From Lacinutrix neustonica (GTDB taxonomy: Bacteria; Bacteroidota; Bacteroidia; Flavobacteriales; Flavobacteriaceae): a stretch of DNA of 64,000 bases. The notes under the pieces are model-generated. The model did no database searches, was not told where the DNA came from, and saw nothing but the letters and a program-made list of their open reading frames with translations. Location: assembly GCF_026625145.1 (NCBI RefSeq), contig NZ_CP113088.1, positions 3,265,501 through 3,329,500 of the forward strand, read 5' to 3'. The translations under genes were made by a program, and so were the position numbers. Below are positions 10,001 to 19,490 of this stretch, in pieces; within the stretch, counting starts at the first letter, position 1, and every line of letters begins with the position of its first letter.

Positions 10001-11247
10001 AGTTGCCATTTTGGTAAAAGGTTTCACAAGCGGTATAATCATAAGTGTTATTCGATGTGCCGTAGTAATAGTGATAACTGCTATAGGTTCGTATACGAAT
10101 TCTATAATCGCCAACAGCTTGACCAGGTGGAATGATAAACCCAAAGGTGGTACTGGAGGCTGCTATTCCAGTATCGTACACTTTTTCAGTAGCTTCATCA
10201 AAAACAAAATCCTTATTCCAGTCTATCCATGCTTTAATTCGTCCTGTGGCATTAGATTCCACAAAAACATTCATGCCTTCTCCTTGTGCTTGTACGCTAT
10301 TGGTTATAGCGGTGTGATCTTGGTAGCCTTGAGGACTTGTGGAATAGCTGTTGTTCAAGTTAGACACATCATTTAGAGTGCCTATAAACTCTACATTATT
10401 GAAATATAATACTGTTTCGTCATTTAAAGATTCTCGAATACAATAATTAGTAAGAGCAGTAACTGAAACATTGTAGTCCTCTGCTTGGCCATATCCAGCA
10501 CCTGTTTGACATGCATTCGCCGAATACCCATTAAAACGGTGCATCACACGCATTCGGGTGTTTCCTGTAGAAGCGCCAACAGGGACATCTATGGGGTAAG
10601 ACAAGGTTACGCCATCATTCCCATAAGTACCATAGAGACTGCCCATGTAATAAATTTCATTAGCCGCATCACCAAAAGTGCCATTTTGGTTCCAATCAAA
10701 ATAGGCTTTCTCATAGAATCTATTGTTTCCACCACAGTTTGCTTGCATTGTTAAGGTGTATGTGTCACCTTGTTGTACATTGGCGGTATTACAAAAGCCT
10801 TGTGTACTTGCGCCTCCAGGGGTTGTATTAGTGGTCGTTCTATTAATACCAGCAAAGCTTATATTGGTAATTGGATAAACCTGATCGGTAAAAGTAGGAA
10901 CACAATAACTTCCATCACAAGCCATTAGAGACGGTCCGTTGGATTCATTATTATTTTTATTATGAGTGGAATAGTCTAATGTAGTCTCTCGGAGTCTCGC
11001 CTTTTAGCAGGTTGCGTTTATTTGAAACGGTTGGCTTAATAAACGTGGTCACATGCCTATCACGACTACCACGATTCTGAATTAGAAGAGGTGTGTCACC
11101 TTTGGATGTAGTGTTTACATTTTGAGCACCACTATTAAAAATAGAAAGACTTAAGAACGTAAAAATTAATAAAATCGTGTTTTTTTTGTAGGTGCATAAA
11201 GTGTTACAATAAACGGCACCTTGGGTTGTAGGTTGTTTTTTGATCAT
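7093..11247 (-). CDS. giant secreted GEVED-domain protein with T9SS sorting tail (four frameshifts)
   Basis: Reading through four one-base lesions gives one protein of about 1380 residues. After an N-terminal signal segment (TILLIFTFLSLSIFNSGAQ) come two GEVED-type repeats (GQAEDYNVSV, GETEDYTFTV), each preceded by KAYFDWNQNG or KAWIDWNKDF. Next are Ig-like/PKD-like modules, an MAM-like stretch (VSVDVSTDSGTTWTTVQQY) and a C-terminal T9SS domain (IVSDVLGRLLKTYKG...). It is probably secreted and surface-attached, perhaps for adhesion. Lesions: 10987-10992 (TCTCGG for TCTGG), 8745-8750 (same), 8398-8401 and 7901-7904 (CCGA for CCGGA). Repair restores ETPETTLDYS, IIPDNTIITGS, TQSGGNGNW and IASGQAFFV. 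Confidence 0.8.
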
Positions 11248-11666
11248 TGGGAGCGGGTATTAAAAAAACTTAAATGCTAAAACAGTGCAATAAACTGCTA
11301 AGGTTTTAGCATGCATTACATTCATTATAGGTTACAAAATGAATTAAAAGCAGTGTAAAACTAGTGATTTTCAATAAAATAACACTATTAAATGCTTTTT
11401 TTTCGATAAAGCGCAAATAATTTGATCCTATAACTTATGTGGTTATCAATCTTAAAAACAGCTTAATATAGGTGTTTTTTTGCCTTTACAACTAGGGGTT
11501 ATGCCTTTGGTAAATGGGAGGATTTAATTTTTAATGCGATTAGTACTTTTTATAAAAATAATGGGGCGCCATAGCGTCATTTTATTTTGAAATAAAGGGC
11601 GTTAACTAAGAAAGACATTGTAGTACTTCAAAAAAAACGTGCAAGTAGGACGTTTTTGATAGGTTC
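11248..11666. other. intergenic stretch, mostly empty
   Basis: 419 bases between two secreted-protein genes on the same strand. It is AT-rich, with poly-T runs near 11395 and 11470. The only clear element is the hairpin at 11633-11657. It must also contain the promoter of the giant gene, which I cannot place. Confidence 0.5.
11633..11657 (-). terminator. probable terminator of the S74 protein gene
   Basis: AAAAACGT pairs with ACGTTTTT around a 9-base loop, ten bases downstream of the stop codon of the 11667 gene. Confidence 0.55.
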
Positions 11667-12770
11667 TTATTTTTTATCTAAAAGCATTTGTTTAATGGCT
11701 GAAATATCCTCTTCCATGCGCTTAATTTTTTTTTCTTGAAGCGTAATGATCTTTTGTTGTTCTTGGATGGCTTTTATTGCAAGTACACCGAAGGCATTGT
11801 AATTGACAGTTAAGTAGCCATTTTTTTCGCCTACTAACTCCGGAAATAACTGCTGTACTTCTTGTGCGATAAGTCCATTTTGCATGCGCTTGTTCTTATC
11901 CTTTTTATAGTGGTAATTTACAGGATTTAAGGCTAAAAACTTTTCTAAAGTATTCATTTCCATCGGGGAAATATTGTTTTTAAGCCTTCTGTCAGAATAT
12001 TGTACATATGCTCCAGTACCGTCTTCTATATATGATTCTGCAACTCCGTTAAAAGCAAAATTATAGTCATTATAGGTATCAATATAAGTATCCCAATAAC
12101 TCGCGCTCGCGTTTCTAAAAATTCTTAATTTTTTGTCCTGTGTAATTCTTAAACTTTCAGAATAAAGTTCGGTTGTGCCATTAGTAATTACAAAAGGTCT
12201 ATTCCCAGCAGCAATTTGAAAAGCTCCTTTTCCTCCAAAAGTTGAAGCACCTCCAGTATTAACATAGCCAATGTGTCCTCTATAACTATCGTTTTGATTA
12301 AAATAAATTCCAGCAAAACCGCCATCACTATTGTTTTGAATTCTCATAACACCAGCACCATCTTGATTGTGTTGTACGTGCAGCTTATTAGCAGGAGCTG
12401 TGGCTCCGGTTCCAACACCTACATTACCCGAATTTGCGTTATACATATTATTACCAACAATCGTCCAATCGTTATCTACGCTTCCTGAAAACGTACTCCA
12501 AGAAGTTCCATTGAAGAAATAAAAACCTGGACTAGTGTCCGTTCGGTAAACGAGTAAGCCTGAAGTAGACGCATCAACTGTTAGGGCACTAATTTGTGCT
12601 AGGGTCATTCTAGGTATTAATAATCCGCCTTGAGTGGATTCAATGTCTAACGCCGCACTTGGATTAGGGTTTGTCGTTCCTATGCCAACCTGTGAAAAAG
12701 TTTGATTTACGCTGATGATACTTAAGAACAGAAATAATACAACTGACCTATTGTTAAATAATCGTTTCAT
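11667..12770 (-). CDS. secreted protein with S74-type intramolecular chaperone domain
   Basis: 367 residues from the start MKRLFNNRSVV (chosen over upstream ATGs because it begins a clean signal peptide ending NQTFSQ). The N-terminus has the conserved leader VGIGTTNPNPSAALDIES..GGLLIPRMT also seen in the 35.5-39.4 kb cluster. The middle resembles phage-tail/adhesin beta structure. The C-terminal 110 residues carry YSDRRLKNNISPM...LNPVNYHYK...GLIAQEVQQLFPELV, the peptidase S74 chaperone that trimerises and cleaves itself off, then a coiled coil (QEQQKIITLQEKKIKRMEEDIS). It is likely a trimeric surface protein. Confidence 0.85.
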   Translation of the reverse strand: MKRLFNNRSVVLFLFLSIISVNQTFSQVGIGTTNPNPSAALDIESTQGGLLIPRMTLAQISALTVDASTSGLLVYRTDTSPGFYFFNGTSWSTFSGSVDNDWTIVGNNMYNANSGNVGVGTGATAPANKLHVQHNQDGAGVMRIQNNSDGGFAGIYFNQNDSYRGHIGYVNTGGASTFGGKGAFQIAAGNRPFVITNGTTELYSESLRITQDKKLRIFRNASASYWDTYIDTYNDYNFAFNGVAESYIEDGTGAYVQYSDRRLKNNISPMEMNTLEKFLALNPVNYHYKKDKNKRMQNGLIAQEVQQLFPELVGEKNGYLTVNYNAFGVLAIKAIQEQQKIITLQEKKIKRMEEDISAIKQMLLDKK

Positions 12771-12938
12771 ATCGTTAAAATTTTCTATAAATATCAATTA
12801 CATTTACGTCACAAATATACGTTTTAAATCCATGAAAAGTAGATGCTTTCGATAAAGAGCGGGTTTTTTTAACGTTTCGTGAGTTGTTAAACGAAAAATC
12901 AATCTCAATTGTTCAATAATAGTAGTTTAGGTTTAAAT

Positions 12939-13821
12939 ATGGAGTCCAATAATCAACACATTCACTCCATTTACTCTCAGTATTTGGGAGATAAAAGAAT
13001 AACGTTACATGTAAAACGTGAAGATCAACTGCATGCGGCCGTCTCGGGAAACAAGTTTAGAAAACTAAAGTACAATTTAATTACGGCAATCAAGGAAGAA
13101 AAAAACACCTTACTCACTTTTGGAGGAGCGTTTTCAAATCATATAGCTGCTACGGCGTCTGCTGGGAAAATGTGTGGATTAAAAACCATTGGGATTATAA
13201 GAGGCGAAGAGTTAAGTAGCAAAATTAAAGACAACCCAACTTTAAAGTATGCTCAAGACTGTGGTATGACTTTTAAATTCATTTCTAGAACAGCGTTTAG
13301 AACTAAAGAAGCCCCCTCTTTTATTGAACAACTTAAAAATGAATATGGAGACTTTTATCTTATTCCGAGAAGGCGGGACTAACGCTTTGGCTGTTAAAGG
13401 ATGCGAAGAAATTTTAACCACTGCTGATGAACATTTCGATTACATTTGTGCTTCTGTTGGTACTGGAGGTACATTAGCGGGCTTGATTAATAGTTCAAAA
13501 TCGAGTCAACAAGTTTTAGGATTTTCAGCATTAAAAGGGGACTTTTTAAAACAAGATATTAGTAAATTTGCAAAACAGAATAATTGGCAATTAATAAACG
13601 CGTACCATTTTGGGGGTTATGCCAAAATAAATACGGAATTGATAACGTTTATAAACCAGTTTAAGAAGGTGCACCAAGTAGCATTAGATCCAGTGTATAC
13701 AGGAAAAATGATGTATGGCATTTTTGATATGGTTGATACAGGGTATTTTAAAAGTGACTCTAAAATATTAGCCATTCACACCGGCGGTTTACAGGGTATT
13801 GAAGGCATGAATGCCGATTAA
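12939..13821 (+). CDS. PLP-dependent D-cysteine desulfhydrase / ACC deaminase family (one frameshift)
   Basis: About 294 residues of the fold-type II tryptophan-synthase-beta superfamily. The PLP lysine lies in VSGNKFRKLKYNL; FGGAFSNHIAATASAG binds the substrate carboxylate; SVGTGGTLAGLI is the phosphate loop. Family members act on D-cysteine or 1-aminocyclopropane-1-carboxylate; which one applies here cannot be read off. At 13375-13380 CCGAGA replaces CCAGA; repair gives LIPEGGTNALAVKG, the conserved segment. ATG 12939 (MESNNQHIHS) is preferred; a TTG at 12909 in the same frame is possible. Confidence 0.85.
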
Positions 13822-13853
13822 AAAAGAAAAATTTACCAGTAATACAATGATTA

Positions 13854-14677
13854 ATGAATAAAATAATTAGTGTTTTATGCGTGCTTGTTTTATTAAGTAG
13901 TTGTGGCTCACAGAAGAAAGTGACCACGCAAAAATCTAAAAATAAAACGACCAGGGTGGTTAAAGGATCTGAGAGCACTTCAAAAAACGAGATTAAAGTG
14001 ATTATTCCTGAGCGTCCACAAGGAGATATTCCTATTGTTGATACTCCGAACGTTATGCTTCTCCTACTCAAGAGTACATTGCTATTTACAGCGATATCGC
14101 TCAAGACGAAATGCGCAACTATGGTGTGCCGGCAAGCATCACTTTAGCACAAGGGATCTTGGAGTCTGCTTCAGGAAAAGGGCGGTTGTCTATGGAAGCG
14201 AATAATCATTTTGGTATTAAATGTCATACTGGTTGGACGGGTGCTAAAATTTATCACGATGATGATGCCTCACAAGAGTGTTTCCGAAAATATAAAAATT
14301 CAAAATATTCTTTTAGAGACCACTCTTTGTTTTTAAAAGAACGGAAGCGCTACTCAGAGCTGTTCAAACTTCAAAAAGACGATTACAAAGCATGGGCGAG
14401 GGGACTACGGGCAGCTGGTTATGCTACAGACAGAAAGTATCCGGAAAAATTAATTAGTTTAATAGAACGCTATCAATTATACCGTTTTGATGACGAAGTA
14501 TTAGGTAAAACATTAGATTTTAATGATAGACATATTATTATGGCCGGTGACACGTTGTATTCGTTATCTAAAAAATATAATATTTCAATTCAAACACTAA
14601 AAGAACTAAATGGTTTAGAATCCAATGACCTATATGTTGGACAAATATTATTTGTAAAACCCTTACCAAAAGATTAA
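13854..14677 (+). CDS. LysM-containing glucosaminidase lipoprotein (one frameshift)
   Basis: About 275 residues. The lipoprotein signal ends at LLSSC (Cys about 17), then a basic linker. A Flg/GH73-type N-acetylglucosaminidase domain follows ([31 protein letters not shown], with the catalytic Glu in ILES), and the protein ends in one LysM peptidoglycan-binding repeat ([26 protein letters not shown]). It should cut peptidoglycan glycan strands in the periplasm. At 14046-14049 CCGA stands for CCGGA; repair gives [19 protein letters not shown], joining signal and enzyme. It follows the PLP gene by about 30 bases and precedes hemL by 7. Confidence 0.87.
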
Positions 14678-14684
14678 AAAAATA

Positions 14685-15966
14685 ATGAGATATAAAAGAA
14701 GTAGTGTATTATTTACCCAAGCAGAGCAAGTTATTCCTGGAGGTGTAAACTCACCGGTTCGCGCTTTTAAGGCGGTTGGAGGCACCCCAATTTTTGTAAA
14801 GGAAGCAAAAGGGGCCTATTTATATGATGAAGATGGAAACCAATTAATAGATTATATAAATTCTTGGGGGCCCATGATTTTAGGGCATGCATACGAACCT
14901 GTTGTCAATGCCATTATAGATAAGGCTAAAAAAGGAACGTCTTTTGGTATGCCAACTGAAATTGAAACCCAGATTGCTGAATTAGCCGTTGCTATGGTGC
15001 CTAATGTTGATAAAATTCGTTTTGTAAATTCAGGAACCGAAGCGTGTATGAGCGCTGTGCGTTTAGCAAGAGGGTTTACTGCAAAAGATAAAATTATAAA
15101 GTTTGCGGGGTGTTATCATGGACATAGTGACTCGTTTTTAATTCAAGCGGGTAGCGGGGCTGTTACTTTTGGTTCACCTAATAGTCCAGGCGTGACTAAA
15201 GGCACCGCACAAGATACTTTGTTAGCTAGATATAATGATTTGGAGAATGTGGAAAGCATTATCAACGCTAATATAAATGAGATAGCTTGTGTTATTGTTG
15301 AACCAGTTGCGGGTAACATGGGCTGTATTCCCCCAAAAGAAGGCTTTTTACAAGGATTAAGGCAATTGTGCGATACCTATAATATTTTACTGGTTTTCGA
15401 TGAGGTGATGACTGGATTCCGTTTGGCAAAAGGAGGCGTGCAAGAACTTTATGGCGTTCATGCAGATATTATTTGCTTTGGTAAAGTGATAGGTGGAGGA
15501 TTACCTGTGGGGGCGTTTGCTGCTAGAAATGAAATCATGAATCATCTCGGCGCCCTTAGGAGCTGTTTACCAGGCAGGGACCTTAAGTGGGAATCCATTG
15601 GCTATGGCAGCGGGATTGGCTATGTTAACGGCATTAGATGCTGATAAAGAACTGTTTAATCGTTTAGCAGAAAAAACGGAATATTTACATAAGGGATTAA
15701 CTAAGGTTTTAAAAAAACACGACATCACACATACTATAAATAGAGTGGGCTCTATGATTTCTGTACATTTTTGTGCTACTGAAGTTGTCGATTTTGATAG
15801 CGCTGCTGAAGGTAATAATGAGACCTTTAAAAGGTTCTTTCACGGCATGTTGGAAGCGGGTGTTTATATAGCGCCAAGTGCTTTTGAAACTTGGTTTATT
15901 ACCGATGCATTAACATACGAAGATTTAGATTTCACTATTGCCGCGTGTGATAAGGTGTTTGCTTAA
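14685..15966 (+). CDS. hemL: glutamate-1-semialdehyde 2,1-aminomutase (one frameshift)
   Basis: About 427 residues. It makes 5-aminolevulinate from glutamate-1-semialdehyde in the C5 pathway of tetrapyrrole synthesis. Signatures: [19 protein letters not shown] at the start, [18 protein letters not shown] (PLP phosphate), [19 protein letters not shown] and [17 protein letters not shown] with the Schiff-base Lys. At 15545-15550 TCTCGG replaces TCTGG; repair gives [26 protein letters not shown], exactly the family sequence. As an essential gene it is most unlikely to be truly broken. A terminator follows at 15991. Confidence 0.93.
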
Positions 15967-15990
15967 AAAAAAACAAAAAATGTCCAATTA

Positions 15991-16028
15991 AAAAAAGCGA
16001 TTACACATTTTGTAATCGCTTTTTTTTT
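15991..16028. terminator. bidirectional terminator
   Basis: AAAAAAGCGATTACA pairs with TGTAATCGCTTTTTT around a short loop. It lies 25 bases after hemL and on the 3' side of the converging 16132 gene. Confidence 0.85.
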
Positions 16029-16131
16029 ATTGGAATGAGGAGCTATCCTTTTATAGTGCTCATAAATTATAGAATATCTAAACGATAATTTAGTGGATTT
16101 CTTTTTAGAGCATAAGAGCACTCGAAAGGAT

Positions 16132-16614
16132 TTAGTGTTTTCTTCTATCGCCATCACGGTCGCTAGGGGCTGTTCCTCTTTTTCTTTCCATTTTTCTTGG
16201 TCTGCCCATCTTATGCTTTCTTTCATGCATTGTGTTCCATTTTTCATACTGCGATTCATTAAGGATTTTCTTCATTTCCCTTTTAGTAGCAATCCTGTTA
16301 TCTAATTTATCGTTCTGCATTTTTAAACGCGCATCTTCAGAAGGTTTTTCGCCTTTTTCGGCCATAGTTGCTTTTTTCTTCATGTGTTCTAAACGACGTT
16401 TAGCTGTTTTAAGTTCTACTTGCTCCACTTGCTTTTGTTGCGCATCAGAAAGATCTAGAGCTAAAACCATTTTTTTAGTTTGTATTTGAGCCATGTCTTC
16501 GGCATTCATTTTATTTAAGCGCTCTTTTTTAATAGCCATGCGGTCCTCTTTTTTGTCTTGTGCCTGCATGTTAAAGGAAGCTAAGGCTAGTGCCATAATT
16601 ATTAATTTTTTCAT
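16132..16614 (-). CDS. secreted basic coiled-coil protein, Spy/DUF4890-like
   Basis: 160 residues with a signal peptide (MKKLIIMALALASFNMQAQ). The mature part is extremely basic and helical: MAQIQTKKMVLALDLSDAQQKQVEQVELKTAKRR, a Lys/Glu-rich middle, then MKKILNESQYEKWNTMHERK. The pattern 'LxLSxxQxxQV ... LxxxQYxKW' is shared with Spy/CpxP-like and DUF4890 periplasmic proteins, some of which are stress chaperones. The C-terminus ends in Arg/Lys/Asp runs. Function here is inferred only from the pattern; no partner gene is nearby. Confidence 0.65.
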   Translation of the reverse strand: MKKLIIMALALASFNMQAQDKKEDRMAIKKERLNKMNAEDMAQIQTKKMVLALDLSDAQQKQVEQVELKTAKRRLEHMKKKATMAEKGEKPSEDARLKMQNDKLDNRIATKREMKKILNESQYEKWNTMHERKHKMGRPRKMERKRGTAPSDRDGDRRKH

Positions 16615-17252
16615 AGTAGATTTTATTTATTGTTATTATTGCTCTAGGACTTCTAAAAAATGAAAAGGTTTAAGGGTATTTCTGCTTTAACAGCAAATTA
16701 ACAGATTAACATTTTGTCATTACACTTATAATTGGTTCTAACTCTATTTGTGTTTTACTTTTTAGTCATGTCAAATAAGGTCGCGTAATATCGCTTTTAT
16801 GGTTGGTCTCATCAAGTAGAAAGACACTTGTGTTTTAATTCTTAATTGCTGGAGTATGTGTTAAATAATTTCTAGAGCGCACGCCATCTATTGTAATACG
16901 TTTACTATTCAAATTTGACCTAAGGAAGAATAGGGGATCGTAAGAAAAAGTGTTACCTGTAGCCAAAAAGCGTTTTTAGAATTTGCTGTGCTGAATAAAG
17001 TAACAATATATCAGCAAAAAAGTTGGTCTTAATCACGCGATGTGCTGTGTTGCTAAATATTATGTTTGTCTTTCTAGCAATCAAGAAAGTATAACGATAG
17101 TTTGCATAAAATAGAGTATAAGTATAGCTTCTTAAATGTTCTCTTATGAATACACTAAAACTAAAAGAAGATTGATATATAATCAATCTTCTTTTCTAAA
17201 TGTTTAGAAATTAAACGACTACAATAGAATCGATACGGATTGTTTTTTGAGA
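16615..17252. other. intergenic stretch, mostly empty
   Basis: 638 bases with no convincing gene. Short open frames on the minus strand (about 16953-17186) lack a signal, a ribosome-binding site or recognisable protein. The one clear element is the perfect hairpin at 17163-17195. Confidence 0.55.
17163..17195. terminator. perfect bidirectional hairpin terminator
   Basis: AAAAGAAGATTGAT pairs exactly with ATCAATCTTCTTTT around a 5-base loop. It lies about 60 bases past the 3' end of the 17253 minus-strand gene. Confidence 0.75.
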
Positions 17253-17537
17253 TTAATCCGTATAAGCTATTGAGGTAACACCGTTGTTCTCCACAATTTT
17301 CATGTTTCTTTTAGTTGCATAAAAATTCATTGATTTACCATCTAATAACGGATTGTTATTAGCTTTAAAAACACTAATTTGAATGACCACATTGTTTTTA
17401 GCATCAATTGATTTGTGACCATTTGCAGAAATGTTATAATTTGCAGCTGATATACCATGAGTGTCGTCATTCCAATCATACCATTTCACAATTACCTCTT
17501 CGTTTAAAGTGTTTTCCATATTAAAAGTGTACGCCAT
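17253..17537 (-). CDS. hypothetical 94-residue protein
   Basis: No signal peptide or membrane segment. The sequence MAYTFNMENTLNEEVIVKWYDWNDDTHGI... alternates polar and hydrophobic residues and looks like one small beta sandwich, ending IVENNGVTSIAYTD. It has many Asn and Asp. I do not recognise the family. A perfect terminator follows, supporting a real transcript. It stands alone in an otherwise gene-poor 2.5 kb and could be an acquired gene; the next genes on the strand are unrelated secreted proteins. Confidence 0.6.
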   Translation of the reverse strand: MAYTFNMENTLNEEVIVKWYDWNDDTHGISAANYNISANGHKSIDAKNNVVIQISVFKANNNPLLDGKSMNFYATKRNMKIVENNGVTSIAYTD

Positions 17538-17967
17538 AATAAAATATTTTAGATTAATAACACTGTAAAGGTATGTTGCTTGAGATGTTTAATTACCCGT
17601 ATTAATACCGCAACTCAAAACAGAGTATAACTACTTGATTATTATGTGAGTAGCATAGTTTTGACGTTCTTTTAAAAATTAGGATCTAATGAGTGGGTTA
17701 GGGCAAGCTCACATGAGAATATTTTAAAATGTAAACGATTTCTTGATTTAATCCAGATAACGACTGCTTGTTAATGTTTTTTTTTAGTGGAAACAACTTA
17801 TGAAATTGTCTAGCTATTAATAAATTAGGACGAATCATAACAAAATATTTATCAATTGCAGCTAAATAACCTCATTTTTGGTTCGTGTAGTACTTTAGAA
17901 TAGGTTTCGAATGCTTGCCAATTTAGACTCATATTTTTTAAAAATAGAAAACTTGTATAAGCTAGCC
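17538..17967. other. intergenic stretch, nothing recognised
   Basis: 430 AT-rich bases upstream of the 17253 gene and downstream of the 17968 gene. No reading frame, hairpin or repeat stands out. Confidence 0.5.
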
Positions 17968-18648
17968 TTATAATTTATCGGTAACAATCATCTCAATTAA
18001 ACAAGAAGATTCACTAAAGAGATCATTTAGAATTGAAATAGTATACCGTTCTAAATTAATGGTATAATTGTTTTTAATTTCAGAGCTAGAGAAACTATAG
18101 TGCTTAACAAACTCTTTTTCTTTCACCGTTAAGGTATAATTGATGTCACTAAAGTAGGTCCGGTTGCTATCTTCCGGTGGACCGTCGTATCCCCACTCAT
18201 GTATATATTCCGTGATTTCTATTACTAGGGGTTTGCCGTTTTTATCTATGGTTACACCTTGTTTGCTTGAAAGTGCAAAGGGTTTCCCAAATTGTGCCTG
18301 TTCAATGATGAGGTATTTGTTGTTATTTTCAATCTTAAACGTAAAAAAGTAATTTTTATAAGCTTTGGTGTTATACTCTTTTGTTATTGGATTAGTATCA
18401 CAAAAAAAATCGAGTATTGGTAGGCCCTGATTGTCAACTCTAAGATACATATCTCCAATAAGGTGGTTGGAAGTATTGTTGTCGTAGACCTGAAGCAAAG
18501 TCTCTATATTGAGCTCGTTATATTTTGAACACTTACTTAATCCTTCAACTACTGCTATTTTTTTCATGGATTCTTGTGTGCTCACAATTAATGAGATGGA
18601 AAAAAACGAAAGCAAGAGGGCTACTTTTTTCGATTGTGATAGTGACAT
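17968..18648 (-). CDS. hypothetical secreted protein
   Basis: 226 residues with an N-terminal signal segment (VALLLSFFSISLIVS). The mature region has beta-rich strands: MYLRVDNQGLPILDFFCD, YFFTFKIENNNKYLIIEQ, GVTIDKNGKPLVIEITEYIHEWG and YTINLERYTISILNDLFSESSCLIEMIV. One Cys lies near residue 39, another in FFCDT and another near the end. I recognise no family. It sits 66 bases downstream of another unknown lipoprotein on the same strand, so the two may form a small operon. Confidence 0.6.
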   Translation of the reverse strand: MSLSQSKKVALLLSFFSISLIVSTQESMKKIAVVEGLSKCSKYNELNIETLLQVYDNNTSNHLIGDMYLRVDNQGLPILDFFCDTNPITKEYNTKAYKNYFFTFKIENNNKYLIIEQAQFGKPFALSSKQGVTIDKNGKPLVIEITEYIHEWGYDGPPEDSNRTYFSDINYTLTVKEKEFVKHYSFSSSEIKNNYTINLERYTISILNDLFSESSCLIEMIVTDKL

Positions 18649-18714
18649 TTTAATAGACGTTTTATGTGCCTAATGTAGTGATTAAAATTATAGGTTCCCA
18701 TCCCACCATGGGAT

Positions 18715-19203
18715 TCATTCAGTCAGGTACTTTGTTTTTCCACATTGGGCGAATGGCCCCTCTTTTTTGAAGTTTATTGGGTTGTCTTTTGAAAACTTTA
18801 AAATCAAACTAGCAAACTGCTCTTTTTTTTCTTCAGATACATTCTCAGTCAAGACTTTAAAGAAATAATTTTTTATTTTTCCTTCGGCACTAAAATATAT
18901 TTTATGAACAATGGCGATGGAATGATCTTCTACTTCCCAATCAAAATTGTTTTTAGATAGAAAATCACCTATGCGTTGGTGCAAATTACTCCAAGATTTG
19001 ACCACTAAATTGTAGTCAGATGTTGAGATTTTAGGGTTTAATAAATTGGGATGTGTTGCATCTAAATGCAACGTATTGTATTGAGATAGTTCTTGTTTAT
19101 TGTCGTAATTGAATACACCAATGTGGTCATTATGCATACAGCTATCCACGACAAGAAGTATTAAAATAGTAAAGCTTATTTTTTTAATGGTTTTGATTGT
19201 CAT
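18715..19203 (-). CDS. hypothetical lipoprotein
   Basis: 162 residues. The signal peptide ISFTILILLVVDSC gives an acylated Cys near residue 22. The mature part contains a long helix with LVVKSWSNLHQRIGDFLSKNNFDWEVEDHSI, then HKIYFSAEGKIKNYFFKVLTENVSEEKKEQFASLILKFSKDNP. The pattern 'KIYFSAEGKIKNYFFK' resembles the single-domain TonB-like/energy-transducer lipoproteins of flavobacteria, but the match is loose. It is upstream of the 17968 gene and probably co-transcribed with it. No function assigned. Confidence 0.6.
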   Translation of the reverse strand: MTIKTIKKISFTILILLVVDSCMHNDHIGVFNYDNKQELSQYNTLHLDATHPNLLNPKISTSDYNLVVKSWSNLHQRIGDFLSKNNFDWEVEDHSIAIVHKIYFSAEGKIKNYFFKVLTENVSEEKKEQFASLILKFSKDNPINFKKEGPFAQCGKTKYLTE

Positions 19204-19490
19204 AGCCTTTAAGTTATAGTTCTCAAATATAACTAAAAATATAGTTTAAACTAGTTTTTTAGTTTTAAAATAAATCAAATCATTGTCCGTCATCCATTTT
19301 TTAAGATATAAGACACTATGGTTTGCCTAATTAGATTCTGCATAAGCCTTGTAACTGCTGTGTTTTAAACTCTTTTTACGACTTAATTTTAATATGGGAT
19401 GATATGGTTTAGATATAAGTAGCAATGCTGAAGCGATTTATGTTAACTAAGAATTAGTGGGGTAGACGTATGATAAAAATTATAAGAGAG

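Noticed and set aside
16953-17186. Minus-strand frame in the 16.6-17.25 kb gap
   Set aside because: It has no signal, no recognisable family and runs into the terminator hairpin. Composition is unlike the neighbouring genes.
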